Source of the DNA: an uncultured Flavobacteriales bacterium
GTDB taxonomy: Bacteria; Bacteroidota; Bacteroidia; Flavobacteriales; BACL11
DNA length: 64,000 nucleotides
Reading direction: 5' to 3'
NCBI GenBank assembly: GCA_943788405.1
Contig: CALSQD010000001.1
Location: 372,001 to 436,000 of the forward strand
The notes beneath the pieces were generated by a model, which saw only the letters and a program-made list of their open reading frames with translations, made no database searches and was not told where the DNA came from. Of this stretch, positions 17,897 to 26,569 are shown piece after piece. Position 1 is the first letter of the stretch; every line of letters starts with the position of its first letter. Position numbers and translations under genes: made by a program.

Positions 17897-18843
17897 GAAA
17901 TATAGCTTTAATATTGGTATTATTTTTTAGCATAAATGCTTGTGCTCAGGATGTGCATTTTTCACAATTTAAAGTTTCTTCTTTTTTGCTGAACCCTGCT
18001 TTGGTGGGTGCACAAAATAACGACTATAAAGCAACTCTACAAAGAAAATCACAATGGGCAAGTGTGAGTGTTCCATTCAATACACTTTGCCTTTCCTTGG
18101 AACGAAAAGACATACTGCCTAGCCATAATATTGGGGTACAATTTCTGAATGATATTGCGGGGGATTCTCGCTTTAAAACCACAGGAATTAACCTTGGATA
18201 TGCTAAAAAAGTATCCGTAACTGCTGATAACTTATTTAGTTTTGGAGCAGGGTTGGGTATTTTTCAAAGGTCAGTTGTATTTGACGATTTAGTGTTTAAC
18301 GACCCTGAAAATTTCAGCAATCTTAATTTTATTTTTCCTGATGTAGCTATTGGAATTGCTAACTTTTATGCGCTAAATAAACAGGCGATTCTTGAAAGCG
18401 GAATTGCTTTTTATCACATTAATAAACCCAAGCAATCCTTAACGGATAATGATGCTATTCGCTTGCAGCAAAAAATGAATATTCACATGGCTGTTAATTA
18501 TGCCTATACTGATAATTTGAGTATTCAGCCCAAATTATTATTTGCTAAACAGGATACCGATAAAGAATTTTTATTGGGTTGTGATGTGAATTATTTATTG
18601 GAGGGAGAGCAAGATATCCTCTTAAAATCAGGAATTGCTGACCGGCTTAATGATGCGGTTATTCTTTATTTTGGAGCTGAAATTGAAGGTTTATCTTGTG
18701 TGGTGAGTTATGATGTAAATACCTCTAGTTTGACCAATGCCAGTAATAACAAAGGGGGATTTGAATTTGCATTGGTGTACGAGTGGAAGAGCAAGAAAAA
18801 GAAAAAAATTGTGGAACAGAAAATATGCCCCAAATATTTATAA
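17893..18843 (+). CDS. PorP/SprF family type IX secretion membrane protein
   Basis: Predicted outer-membrane beta-barrel of 316 residues with signal peptide MRNIALILVLFFSINACAQ. The mature start DVHFSQFKVSSFLLNPALVG is the diagnostic PorP/SprF opening. SprF of Flavobacterium johnsoniae is needed for secretion of the adhesin SprB, and each type-B sorted substrate tends to be encoded beside its own SprF-like protein. Here the gene overlaps the 3' end of such a substrate gene by 4 nt (ATGA), supporting a dedicated pair. Genomes hold many paralogues, so no specific gene symbol is given. Confidence 0.92.
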   Translation: MRNIALILVLFFSINACAQDVHFSQFKVSSFLLNPALVGAQNNDYKATLQRKSQWASVSVPFNTLCLSLERKDILPSHNIGVQFLNDIAGDSRFKTTGINLGYAKKVSVTADNLFSFGAGLGIFQRSVVFDDLVFNDPENFSNLNFIFPDVAIGIANFYALNKQAILESGIAFYHINKPKQSLTDNDAIRLQQKMNIHMAVNYAYTDNLSIQPKLLFAKQDTDKEFLLGCDVNYLLEGEQDILLKSGIADRLNDAVILYFGAEIEGLSCVVSYDVNTSSLTNASNNKGGFEFALVYEWKSKKKKKIVEQKICPKYL

Positions 18844-18867
18844 TGAAATGAGGAGCAAAAATTTAAC

Positions 18868-18875
18868 TATCTTTG
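18868..18875 (+). promoter_or_regulatory. -7 box (TATCTTTG) 4 nt before the 18.9-kb gene
   Basis: Exact TAnnTTTG match ending 4 nt before the ATG at 18880. It suggests that the last two genes of the T9SS cluster can be transcribed separately, with a leaderless mRNA. Confidence 0.6.
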
Positions 18876-18879
18876 GAAG

Positions 18880-19671
18880 ATGAAGAAACTACTATTTATA
18901 GGATTTCTCTTTTGTTTTGCTTTTACTACAAAGGCACAGAACTTAATATATAATGGTTCTTTTGAGCAAAATAATATAAATGGGAATGATTGTAGGGAAG
19001 AGATAGACAATGTAACCTATTCAAGTCTAATGCATCATTCTACAGCCTCTTCTATATATGGGAATTTAGAAAATGGTATTTTCTTTAGGTCTTGTATTAC
19101 TTATGATTCAACAATAGTTTCTGATGATATAGCTCATGAAGGGAGTTATGCAATACGAGTTATTCTTATAGACACTATTGTTAATAATTTTCATTATGAA
19201 AAATACACTTCTCTCTCTCTTTCTCTCTCTACAAACTTACAAATTAATGCATACTATAAGTTAAGTTATCATCAGAAAATACTCCCTCATATTTATCCTA
19301 ATAATTTTATAGCAGGGCAAGTAGTTATTGGCATTTCAGATAGTGCTACTGCTTTTGGTACTACTATTGATACTTTGCCTTATCCAACTACCAATTGGAC
19401 TAAGGTAGAACTAACCTTTCAAGCTACTATTCCTGCCCAACACCTTACTATAAAAGCAGCATTAGAGCAAGGCTATCATGGGGTTTTAGTAGATGATTTT
19501 GTATTGAAGTTGGATAGTTTGCCGCCTAATGCTATTTATGAACAAGAAGGCAAAAAGCAACTGCTAAAAGTAGTAGATATTTTAGGCAGGGAAAGTAAGC
19601 TAACTGCAACAGGTTTGCTCTTTTATATTTATAGTGATGGTACGGTAGAGAAAAGGATAATTCTGGAGTAA
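18880..19671 (+). CDS. Exported protein with a short T9SS-type C-terminal region
   Basis: Protein of 263 residues with a signal peptide (residues 3-19, ending TKAQ). The mature N-terminus NLIYNGSFE is typical of carbohydrate-binding-module-like jelly-roll domains, which open with N-G-S-F-E and end with a conserved V-D-D-F stretch, here LVDDFVLKLD near residue 208. The C-terminal 35 residues (KVVDILGRESKLTATGLLFYIYSDGTVEKRIILE in pattern) resemble the short T9SS tails found in the order. Whether the domain binds sugar is unknown. A (CT)-rich tract at 19209-19230 lies inside the coding sequence. The next gene starts on the last base of the stop codon. Confidence 0.75.
   Translation: MKKLLFIGFLFCFAFTTKAQNLIYNGSFEQNNINGNDCREEIDNVTYSSLMHHSTASSIYGNLENGIFFRSCITYDSTIVSDDIAHEGSYAIRVILIDTIVNNFHYEKYTSLSLSLSTNLQINAYYKLSYHQKILPHIYPNNFIAGQVVIGISDSATAFGTTIDTLPYPTTNWTKVELTFQATIPAQHLTIKAALEQGYHGVLVDDFVLKLDSLPPNAIYEQEGKKQLLKVVDILGRESKLTATGLLFYIYSDGTVEKRIILE
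19209..19230 (+). repeat. CT-dinucleotide tract inside the 18.9-kb gene
   Basis: A pyrimidine tract made of two (CT)5 runs separated by TT, coding Ser-Leu-Ser-Leu-Ser-Leu-Ser. Loss or gain of one CT unit would shift the frame. Confidence 0.8.
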
Positions 19672-21083
19672 TGAGAATAAGTATTATCCTTCTGTTTTCC
19701 CCATTACTTAGCTTTTCGCAAACGCTTAGCATTACACATTTGCAAGGCAATGTTAATGGTTTTGGTTCCGAGCTTAATTTTGTTCAAATTGATGAAAATA
19801 CCGCTTATTATACTTCTTCTACTTTGGAAGAAGAGCAGTATCAATCTGCTATTTTTTCAAGCCAATTTAAGGATGGGAAGTGGCAAAAAGGAAAGTATAT
19901 TAATTTAGGAGATTCCTATTCCACCGCCAATATTCAATTTCCAAAAAATGAACCGTTTTTTTACTTTAGCACATGTGATGAAAAAGGAAATTGTAAAATT
20001 GTTTTTAGAAATTATGAAAAGCAAATAACTGAAGCCTTAAACACTAATATCAAACTAGTAAATTCAACAAATACTCAACCTCATCTTACCAACCATAAGC
20101 AACAAAAAGTCATGTATTTTGTGTCCGATAGGAAAGGTGGTTTTGGCGGAATGGATATTTGGCTGAGCATAATTGATAAGCAAGGCAATTTTGGTGTTCC
20201 CATTAATGCCGGAGAAATGATAAATACTCCTGCTGATGAAATTACTCCTTTTTTCAGCAAAGAGGAAAGCTTACTTTATTTTTCATCCAATAAAAAAGGA
20301 GGTTTAGGCGGTTTTGATATTTACAAAGCTGAAGGAAAATTAAATCTTTGGGAAAAACCAATAAATGCTGTTCAGTTCAATTCCAAGCAGGATGAAATGT
20401 ACCTTAATTTCTATGATGAAACAAAAGGCTATTTTGCATCTAACCGTAAAGGTGCCTTGTACAATACTGAGGAATTTTGTTGTAATGATATCTTTTCTTT
20501 TGAGCTAGAAAAACCTGAAATTGAGGAAGTGGATAACTTATTAATTGCAAGTAAGTATTTGCCTTTAAAACTATACTTCCACAATGATGAGCCTGATTGT
20601 TGTACAATGAATGTGTCTACTGAAAAAACATATAAAGAGGCCTATATTTCCTACTTCCAAATGGAAGATGACTACAATAAATTTAGTCCGAATTTATCCT
20701 CTTTTTTTCAGGATAGTTTAAAAGGAAACTTTAATAAATTGACGCTTATTTTTACTCATATTTTAGCTGATTTGAAACAAGGAAAAAAAATTCAATTACA
20801 GATAAAAGGCTATGCCAGTCCGCTACACAAAAAGCAGTATAACATCAACCTTTCTAAAAGGAGGATAAAGAGTTTCCTTAATTATCTAAATCAATATGAT
20901 AATGCAGAATTTACTTCTTTTATATCAGATGGACTTTTCCAGATTATTGAATTGCCTTTTGGTGAAAGTAAAGCCACTAAAAAAGTAAGTGATGACCCTA
21001 ATAATAGGTTGCAATCAATTTATAGTTTAGATGCTGTATTGGAGCGTAGGATTGAGATTATTGATATAAAATTAGTAGACTAA
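19671..21083 (+). CDS. OmpA-family protein with PD40 repeats (PorE-like)
   Basis: Exported protein of 470 residues; signal peptide ends near LLSFSQ. Residues about 45-280 carry WD40-like PD40 repeats (YFVSDRKGGFGGMDIW and YFSSNKKGGLGGFDIY, each S-x-x-K-G-G-x-G-G-x-D-I). A short Cys-containing segment follows. Residues about 345-470 form an OmpA peptidoglycan-binding domain: LQIKGYASPLHKKQYN, then LSKRRIKSFLNYL and a final RRIEI. The layout is that of T9SS-associated PorE without the N-terminal TPR repeats. It probably ties the cluster's outer-membrane machinery to peptidoglycan. The gene overlaps the previous one by 1 nt and its tail overlaps the convergent PAP2-like gene by 12 nt. Confidence 0.87.
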   Translation: MRISIILLFSPLLSFSQTLSITHLQGNVNGFGSELNFVQIDENTAYYTSSTLEEEQYQSAIFSSQFKDGKWQKGKYINLGDSYSTANIQFPKNEPFFYFSTCDEKGNCKIVFRNYEKQITEALNTNIKLVNSTNTQPHLTNHKQQKVMYFVSDRKGGFGGMDIWLSIIDKQGNFGVPINAGEMINTPADEITPFFSKEESLLYFSSNKKGGLGGFDIYKAEGKLNLWEKPINAVQFNSKQDEMYLNFYDETKGYFASNRKGALYNTEEFCCNDIFSFELEKPEIEEVDNLLIASKYLPLKLYFHNDEPDCCTMNVSTEKTYKEAYISYFQMEDDYNKFSPNLSSFFQDSLKGNFNKLTLIFTHILADLKQGKKIQLQIKGYASPLHKKQYNINLSKRRIKSFLNYLNQYDNAEFTSFISDGLFQIIELPFGESKATKKVSDDPNNRLQSIYSLDAVLERRIEIIDIKLVD

Positions 21084-21674
21084 AAGCGTTACTAGTTCGA
21101 TACTAACTCCTAATAAAAATCCAATATATATTTGTGCGTGATTGTGTGCTTTTTGATCAATTCGAGCAACTCCTAATATTCCTGAAAGCAGTATAAATAA
21201 AAGCAGTAGGTTCATCACTCCTCCATACATTATTTGAAGGGCTATAAAAACACCAACTACCCCTCCTATTCCTAATAAGTGAAGGCTTATTTTCCAATAT
21301 TTTGAGATGATAGATGCAAACAAAATGATGAGTATTGCTCCTATTAGTTCGGCTTCAATGATTGGGGAATAAACCAATAAATCTTTTAAAATATAAAAGC
21401 CTAAGCCCATCCAAAGTACAGTTCTGAAAAGTGGGAGTGAACGCTCCTTATGGTTGCTCATTTCTAAAGAACTTACTTTTTTATTTTTAATGAGAATAAA
21501 TATGCTAAATAAAGGGAGTAAAATAGTACTGCAAATAATAACGCCATAAATAAAAGGCAAGTAATGGTTTATGGAAAAACCAACTGAAGGGATATTGATT
21601 AGCGTTAAGTAAAGTGCCAATAAAGGCATAAAAATAGGATGTAGAATTATGGAAACAAATTTAGATAATTTCAT
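21072..21674 (-). CDS. PAP2-like integral membrane protein with degenerate phosphatase motif
   Basis: Membrane protein of 200 residues with about six hydrophobic helices. The order of helices and the segments ISLHLLGIGGVVG and ARIDQKAHNHAQIYIGFLLG match motifs 2 and 3 of PAP2-type lipid phosphatases. Motif 3 normally reads S-R-x5-H-x3-D. Here the Arg and His are kept, but the last position is Gln in place of Asp, and motif 2 lacks the usual PSGH. Catalysis is therefore uncertain, although this degenerate form is familiar in Bacteroidota. It is the last gene of the asnS-rpoN operon (1-nt overlap with rpoN) and its 3' end overlaps the OmpA-family gene. Confidence 0.72.
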   Translation of the reverse strand: MKLSKFVSIILHPIFMPLLALYLTLINIPSVGFSINHYLPFIYGVIICSTILLPLFSIFILIKNKKVSSLEMSNHKERSLPLFRTVLWMGLGFYILKDLLVYSPIIEAELIGAILIILFASIISKYWKISLHLLGIGGVVGVFIALQIMYGGVMNLLLLFILLSGILGVARIDQKAHNHAQIYIGFLLGVSIELVTLLVY

Positions 21675-22990
21675 TATAGTTCTCTTCTTAATTTTGCAGT
21701 TTGTATCCCTAGATTTTCTCGGTATTTTGCAACTGTTCTTCTTGCAATATGGTAATCATTTTTACCTAATAATTCAGCAAGTTGCTCGTCAGTAAAAGGA
21801 TTTATTTTATCTTCTGTTTCTATTATTTCTTGCAATTTACTTTTAATTTCTTTTGTAGAAATTAGTTCGCCATTGTCTTTTCGGTAAGCTTCTGAAAAAA
21901 GTTCTTTCAGCTTAAAAGTTCCAAAATGTGTAGCTACATATTTGGAGTTGCTCACTCTTGAAATAGTAGAAATATCCATTTTTACTTCTTGCGCAATATC
22001 TGCTAATTTCATAGGTTTTAAATCCTTTTCATTTCCGGAAAAGAAATACGCCTCTTGTATGGTTAAAATACTTGAAAATACTCTTTGCAAAGTATCGTTT
22101 CTTTTGTTAAGTGCTTGCTGAAACCAAGTTGCTTTTTCTACTTTTTCTTGCAAGAATTTTTTGGTAGCATTATCCTCCGTTTCTTTTAGCATATTTTGGT
22201 AATACTTACTTACCTTAATTGGTTTTACATTGCTTTTATTCAGCTTTGTTTCCAATTTTCCATCTATTATGCTTACTGTAAAATCAGGATAAATATAAGC
22301 AGTTGTATTTGCAGTTTTAGAAAATCCGTTTCCAGGAATTGGGTTTAGGGATTCAATTGTTTTATATGCGCTTTTAAGGGTGTTAAAATCAACTTCAAGA
22401 TGTTTGCTAAGGTGTTCAAAGTTTTTGTTGCTAAAAGGGGTGTAGTATGCTGTAATTATCTCTTTCTCAAGTTCTTTTTCAGGGTGTAGAGTTGAAAGCT
22501 GAATGAGTAGACATTCTTGTAGGTTTTTTGCTCCTACTCCATAGGGTTCTAATTCTTGTAAAATAGCTAGTGCTTTGCTGAGTTCAAGTTCGTTAATATC
22601 AAGGTTATTATTGATGAGAAGGTCGCTTGTTATTGCATGTAAATCTCTATTCAAAAAACCATTGTCATCAAGGCTACTAATAAGGTATTGCACTAAAAAT
22701 AGTTGCTCTTTGCTAATATCCAATACTATTAATTGCTGATTTAAGTAATCACTTAAACTTTCTGATTTATCCTCAATTTGATATTGAAAATCTTTTATAT
22801 TCTGATTTTGAAAACTCTTTTCTGAAAGGCTTATTTCTTCTTCATCCTCTTCTAGTGCAGGATTATCTTCAAGCTCTTCTTCAATCCGTTTTTCTAATGC
22901 GACAATAGGTATTTGCAAAAGCCCTAAAAATTGTATTTGTTGAGGGCTTAGGTTTTGGTACTGCTTTTGCTGTAACCTTTGTTTATTCAT
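21674..22990 (-). CDS. rpoN: RNA polymerase sigma-54 factor
   Basis: Alternative sigma factor of 438 residues that recognises -24/-12 promoters and requires AAA+ activators. Region I (LSPQQIQFLGLLQIPIVALE, a glutamine- and leucine-rich start) is followed by an acidic region II, the core-binding domain, a helix-turn-helix-like segment (ISRVSNSKYVATHFGTFKLK) and the RpoN box ARRTVAKYRE near the C-terminus, all in the normal order. It begins 3 nt after asnS and overlaps the PAP2-like gene by 1 nt, so it is expressed as part of a housekeeping operon. No sigma-54 activator is visible in the window. Confidence 0.97.
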   Translation of the reverse strand: MNKQRLQQKQYQNLSPQQIQFLGLLQIPIVALEKRIEEELEDNPALEEDEEEISLSEKSFQNQNIKDFQYQIEDKSESLSDYLNQQLIVLDISKEQLFLVQYLISSLDDNGFLNRDLHAITSDLLINNNLDINELELSKALAILQELEPYGVGAKNLQECLLIQLSTLHPEKELEKEIITAYYTPFSNKNFEHLSKHLEVDFNTLKSAYKTIESLNPIPGNGFSKTANTTAYIYPDFTVSIIDGKLETKLNKSNVKPIKVSKYYQNMLKETEDNATKKFLQEKVEKATWFQQALNKRNDTLQRVFSSILTIQEAYFFSGNEKDLKPMKLADIAQEVKMDISTISRVSNSKYVATHFGTFKLKELFSEAYRKDNGELISTKEIKSKLQEIIETEDKINPFTDEQLAELLGKNDYHIARRTVAKYRENLGIQTAKLRREL

Positions 22991-22993
22991 TTA

Positions 22994-24427
22994 TTAGAAT
23001 TCAGCATTTTGGGGTGTTCTTGGGAAAGGAATTACATCTCTGATGTTCTTCATTCCTGTAACAAACATAATAAGGCGTTCAAATCCTAATCCAAATCCAC
23101 TATGGGTACAAGTTCCAAATTTTCTAGTTTCCAAGTACCACCATAATTCATCTTGGCAAACATCCATATCTTCCATTCTTGCTTGTAGTTTCTCTAAGCG
23201 TTCTTCCCTTTGCGATCCTCCTACAATCTCACCAATAGTTGGGAATAGAATATCCATTGCTCTTACCGTTTCATTGTCCTCATTCATACGCATATAAAAT
23301 GCTTTAATTCCTTTAGGATAATCGGTAATTATAACTGGTTTCTTGTATTTTTTCTCTACTAAATAGCGTTCGTGTTCCGATTGTAAGTCATCACCAAAAC
23401 CAGTAATTGGATATTGGAATTTCTTCTTTTTATTTGGTTTTGAGTTTCTTAAAACATCAATTGCTTCACGGTAAGTTAAGCGTTCAAAATTATTTTCAAT
23501 AACGAATTGTAAGCGTTCTAAAAGTCCCATTTCTGAGCGTTCTTCTTTTTTTAACTTACTTTCTTCATCCGCCATTCTGCTGTCTAAGAATTTTAAATCT
23601 TCAGCATTATTCTCCATACAATACTGAATGCAATATTTCAAAAACTCTTCTGCTAAATCCATATTTTGCTCTAAATCAGCAAAAGCAACCTCAGGTTCTA
23701 TCATCCAAAATTCTGATAAATGCCTAGAAGTGTTAGAGTTTTCAGCTCTAAAAGTTGGTCCAAAAGTATATACTTGACCAAGTGCTAAAGCACCTAATTC
23801 TGCTTCAAGCTGTCCTGAAACGGTAAGGTTAGTTTTGCTTCCAAAAAAATCAGCTGAAAAGTCAATTTTCCCATCATCAGTTTTTGGTAAATTTTCTAAA
23901 TCAAGATTTGTTACTTGAAATATTTCCCCTGCTCCCTCAGCATCAGCCCCAGTAATAATTGGAGTATGTAAATTGAAAAATCCTTTATCGTTAAAGAATT
24001 TATGTACAGCAAAAGTTAAGGCATGTCGTAACCTAAATACTGCCGAAAAAGTATTGGTTCTGAAACGCAAATGAGCTTTTTCTCTTAAGAATTCAAGGCT
24101 ATGTTTTTTAGGTTGTAATGGGTATTCATCTGCATCAGCACCACCTAATATTTCTATTGTTGAGGCTAATATTTCTACTGCTTGCCCGCTACCTTTAGAA
24201 GCAACTAATTTTCCAATTACATTTAGGCATGAACCTGTAGTAACTTGCTTTATTAATTCCTCATCAAAATCACTAGCTTCAGCAACTACTTGTATATTAT
24301 TAATAGTTGAGCCATCATTCAAGGCGATAAAAGAAACATGTTTGCTTCCTCTCCTAGTTCTCACCCAACCTTTAACATTAATTTCTTGTTCCTTTCCTTC
24401 AGTTTGAAGGATTTCTTTAATTTTCAT
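22994..24427 (-). CDS. asnS: Asparaginyl-tRNA synthetase
   Basis: Class IIb aminoacyl-tRNA synthetase of 477 residues that charges tRNA(Asn) with asparagine. The N-terminal OB-fold anticodon-binding domain ([20 protein letters not shown]) is followed by the class II catalytic core with motif 2 ([21 protein letters not shown]) and motif 3 near the end ([15 protein letters not shown]). The H-x-S-E-F-x-M-I-E-P segment favours AsnRS over AspRS. It is first in an operon with rpoN and the PAP2-like gene. Confidence 0.97.
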   Translation of the reverse strand: MKIKEILQTEGKEQEINVKGWVRTRRGSKHVSFIALNDGSTINNIQVVAEASDFDEELIKQVTTGSCLNVIGKLVASKGSGQAVEILASTIEILGGADADEYPLQPKKHSLEFLREKAHLRFRTNTFSAVFRLRHALTFAVHKFFNDKGFFNLHTPIITGADAEGAGEIFQVTNLDLENLPKTDDGKIDFSADFFGSKTNLTVSGQLEAELGALALGQVYTFGPTFRAENSNTSRHLSEFWMIEPEVAFADLEQNMDLAEEFLKYCIQYCMENNAEDLKFLDSRMADEESKLKKEERSEMGLLERLQFVIENNFERLTYREAIDVLRNSKPNKKKKFQYPITGFGDDLQSEHERYLVEKKYKKPVIITDYPKGIKAFYMRMNEDNETVRAMDILFPTIGEIVGGSQREERLEKLQARMEDMDVCQDELWWYLETRKFGTCTHSGFGLGFERLIMFVTGMKNIRDVIPFPRTPQNAEF

Positions 24428-24457
24428 ACTTGCTTAGTTTTTTCTTACAGATTTAGG

Positions 24458-24465
24458 CAAAGATA
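24458..24465 (-). promoter_or_regulatory. -7 box (TATCTTTG) for asnS-rpoN
   Basis: Plus-strand CAAAGATA, an exact TAnnTTTG on the minus strand, 30 nt before the asnS ATG. Confidence 0.6.
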
Positions 24466-24524
24466 GGGATTAGTTAATAGTTGGTTTTGCAAATAGAAAA
24501 AATTATTTTTCTCTAGTTTTTTAA

Positions 24525-26462
24525 CTATCCTACTTGAGAAACAAGGCTTTTTTCTAAAATTTGATGTACAGATTTAATAATTGCTTTGGTATCATAATTG
24601 CAATCATTATGTAGTTCTTCCTGTGTACCATGGTGAATAAATGCATCAGGAATACCTAGCATTTTTACACTAGCTTGGTAATCATTATTTGCCATGAATT
24701 CTAAAATAGAACTTCCAAAACCACCTTGTAAGCATCCGTCTTCAATTGTAATAATCTTATTAAACTTCTGGAAGATAGAGTGCAATAATTGTTCATCTAA
24801 AGGCTTTGCAAATCGTAAATCATAATGAGCAATATTTAAGCCTTCTTTTTCAAATTGTTCTTGTGCTTTTACTACAAAATTACCAGGGTGCCCAAAGGAT
24901 AAAATTGCAATTTCTTCCCCTTCTTTAACTATTCTTCCTTTCCCTATTTCAATTTCTTGTAAAGGAGTTTTCCAGTCTATCATAACTCCTTTTCCTCTTG
25001 GGTATCGGATGGAGAACGGTCCTTGGTTAGGTAATTGGGCAGTGTACATTAAATTCCTTAATTCCTGCTCATTCATAGGGGCAGAAACAATCATGTTTGG
25101 AATACATCTAAAAAATGCAATGTCATATGCACCATGGTGTGTAGCGCCATCAGCACCAACTAAACCACCTCTATCTAGGCAAAATACAACATTTAAGTTT
25201 TGCAAAGCAACATCATGAATTACTTGGTCATATGCTCTTTGCATAAAAGAGGAGTAGATGTTGCAGAAAGGAACTTTTCCTTGTGTGGCAAGTCCTGCTG
25301 AAAATGTAACTGCATGTTGTTCTGCAATTCCAACATCATAAGTTCTTTCAGGCATTTCTACCATCATTTTATTTAATGATGAACCCGTAAGCATTGCTGG
25401 CGTTACACCAACAATTTGCTCATTTTCCTTTGCTAATTCTATAATTGTTTCTCCAAATACATCTTGATATTTAGGAGCTGATTTTTTCTTTTCACCAACA
25501 ATAAAATCTCCGGTATCTTTATTGAATAATCCTGGAGCATGCCATTTTGTAGTGTCTCCTTTTTCAGCAGGAGTATATCCTTTTCCTTTCACAGTTAGGC
25601 AATGCAAAATTTTTGGTCCTGGAATATCTTTTAAGTCATTCAATACATTCACCAAATGCTTAGTGTCATGCCCATCAATTGGTCCAAAATATCTGAAGTT
25701 TAAAGATTCAAAATAATTACTTTCTCCTAGTAAAGTTGATTTAACTGCTCCTTCAACCTTTTTAGCAACTGCCTGTGCATTTGGTCCGAACTTAGATATT
25801 TTACCAAGTATTTTCCAAATTTTATTTTTGGCTTTATTATAAGTTTTTGAAGTAGAAATATCAGTTAAATATTCTTTTAAAGCCCCTACTGCTGGGTCAA
25901 TTGACATGCAGTTGTCATTCAAAATAACTAATAAGTTTGAATTTTCTGCTCCAGCATGGTTTAAAGCTTCAAAAGCCATACCTGCAGTCATGGATCCATC
26001 ACCAATTACAGCAATATGTTGCTTTTTATTATCGCCATTACTTTTAGAAGCCATAGCCATACCAAGTGCTGCAGAAATTGAAGTTGAAGAATGTCCAACA
26101 CCAAAAGTATCATAAACACTTTCACTTCTTTTTGGGAAACCACTTAAGCCATTGTAAATTCTGTTGGTTGGAAATTGCTCTTTCCTTCCAGTAAGTATTT
26201 TGTGCCCATAAGCTTGGTGTCCAACATCCCAAACTAACTGATCAATAGGAGTATTGAATACATAGTGCAAAGCAACTGTTAGTTCAACCACACCTAAACT
26301 AGCTCCGAAATGCCCTCCTTTTTCCGATACAATATCAACAATATACTGCCTTAGTTCTGTACTGATTTGTTCCAACTGATTTTTATTCAGTTTACGCAAA
26401 TCATCAGGACTATTGATTTTACTTAGTAAAGGGCCTTGTGGATATTTGGTGGTTTTGCTCAT
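24525..26462 (-). CDS. dxs: 1-deoxy-D-xylulose-5-phosphate synthase
   Basis: Thiamine-diphosphate enzyme that condenses pyruvate and glyceraldehyde-3-phosphate, the first step of the MEP isoprenoid pathway (645 residues). The ThDP motif starts GDGSMTAGMAFEALNHAG and ends NDNCMSID; the histidines of VWDVGHQAYGHKILTGR and FGVGHSSTSISAALG are present; the transketolase-like C-terminal half contains DVGIAEQHAVTFSAGLA. The start is taken at the ATG at 26462 (MSKTTKYPQGPLL). The upstream TTG at 26480 overlaps the -7 box and is rejected. It is a single-gene unit divergent from the MltD gene. The product feeds isoprenoid synthesis, as does the polyprenyl synthetase at the right edge. Confidence 0.97.
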   Translation of the reverse strand: MSKTTKYPQGPLLSKINSPDDLRKLNKNQLEQISTELRQYIVDIVSEKGGHFGASLGVVELTVALHYVFNTPIDQLVWDVGHQAYGHKILTGRKEQFPTNRIYNGLSGFPKRSESVYDTFGVGHSSTSISAALGMAMASKSNGDNKKQHIAVIGDGSMTAGMAFEALNHAGAENSNLLVILNDNCMSIDPAVGALKEYLTDISTSKTYNKAKNKIWKILGKISKFGPNAQAVAKKVEGAVKSTLLGESNYFESLNFRYFGPIDGHDTKHLVNVLNDLKDIPGPKILHCLTVKGKGYTPAEKGDTTKWHAPGLFNKDTGDFIVGEKKKSAPKYQDVFGETIIELAKENEQIVGVTPAMLTGSSLNKMMVEMPERTYDVGIAEQHAVTFSAGLATQGKVPFCNIYSSFMQRAYDQVIHDVALQNLNVVFCLDRGGLVGADGATHHGAYDIAFFRCIPNMIVSAPMNEQELRNLMYTAQLPNQGPFSIRYPRGKGVMIDWKTPLQEIEIGKGRIVKEGEEIAILSFGHPGNFVVKAQEQFEKEGLNIAHYDLRFAKPLDEQLLHSIFQKFNKIITIEDGCLQGGFGSSILEFMANNDYQASVKMLGIPDAFIHHGTQEELHNDCNYDTKAIIKSVHQILEKSLVSQVG

Positions 26463-26477
26463 GTGCTTTATTGCGTG

Positions 26478-26485
26478 CAAATATA
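26478..26485 (-). promoter_or_regulatory. -7 box (TATATTTG) for dxs
   Basis: Plus-strand CAAATATA, exact TAnnTTTG on the minus strand, 15 nt before the chosen dxs ATG. It decides against the longer TTG start. Confidence 0.65.
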
Positions 26486-26556
26486 CGGTATTTTCGTTAA
26501 CATGGTGCCGTTAATAATTGGACTAAAGACAACATAAAAATGCTTTGGTTTATACT

Positions 26557-26564
26557 CAACTTTG
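26557..26564 (+). promoter_or_regulatory. Probable -7 box (CAACTTTG) for the MltD-like gene
   Basis: One mismatch to TAnnTTTG at the first base, 5 nt before the ATG at 26570. It supports that ATG over the one at 26540. Confidence 0.4.
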
Positions 26565-26569
26565 TAGCT

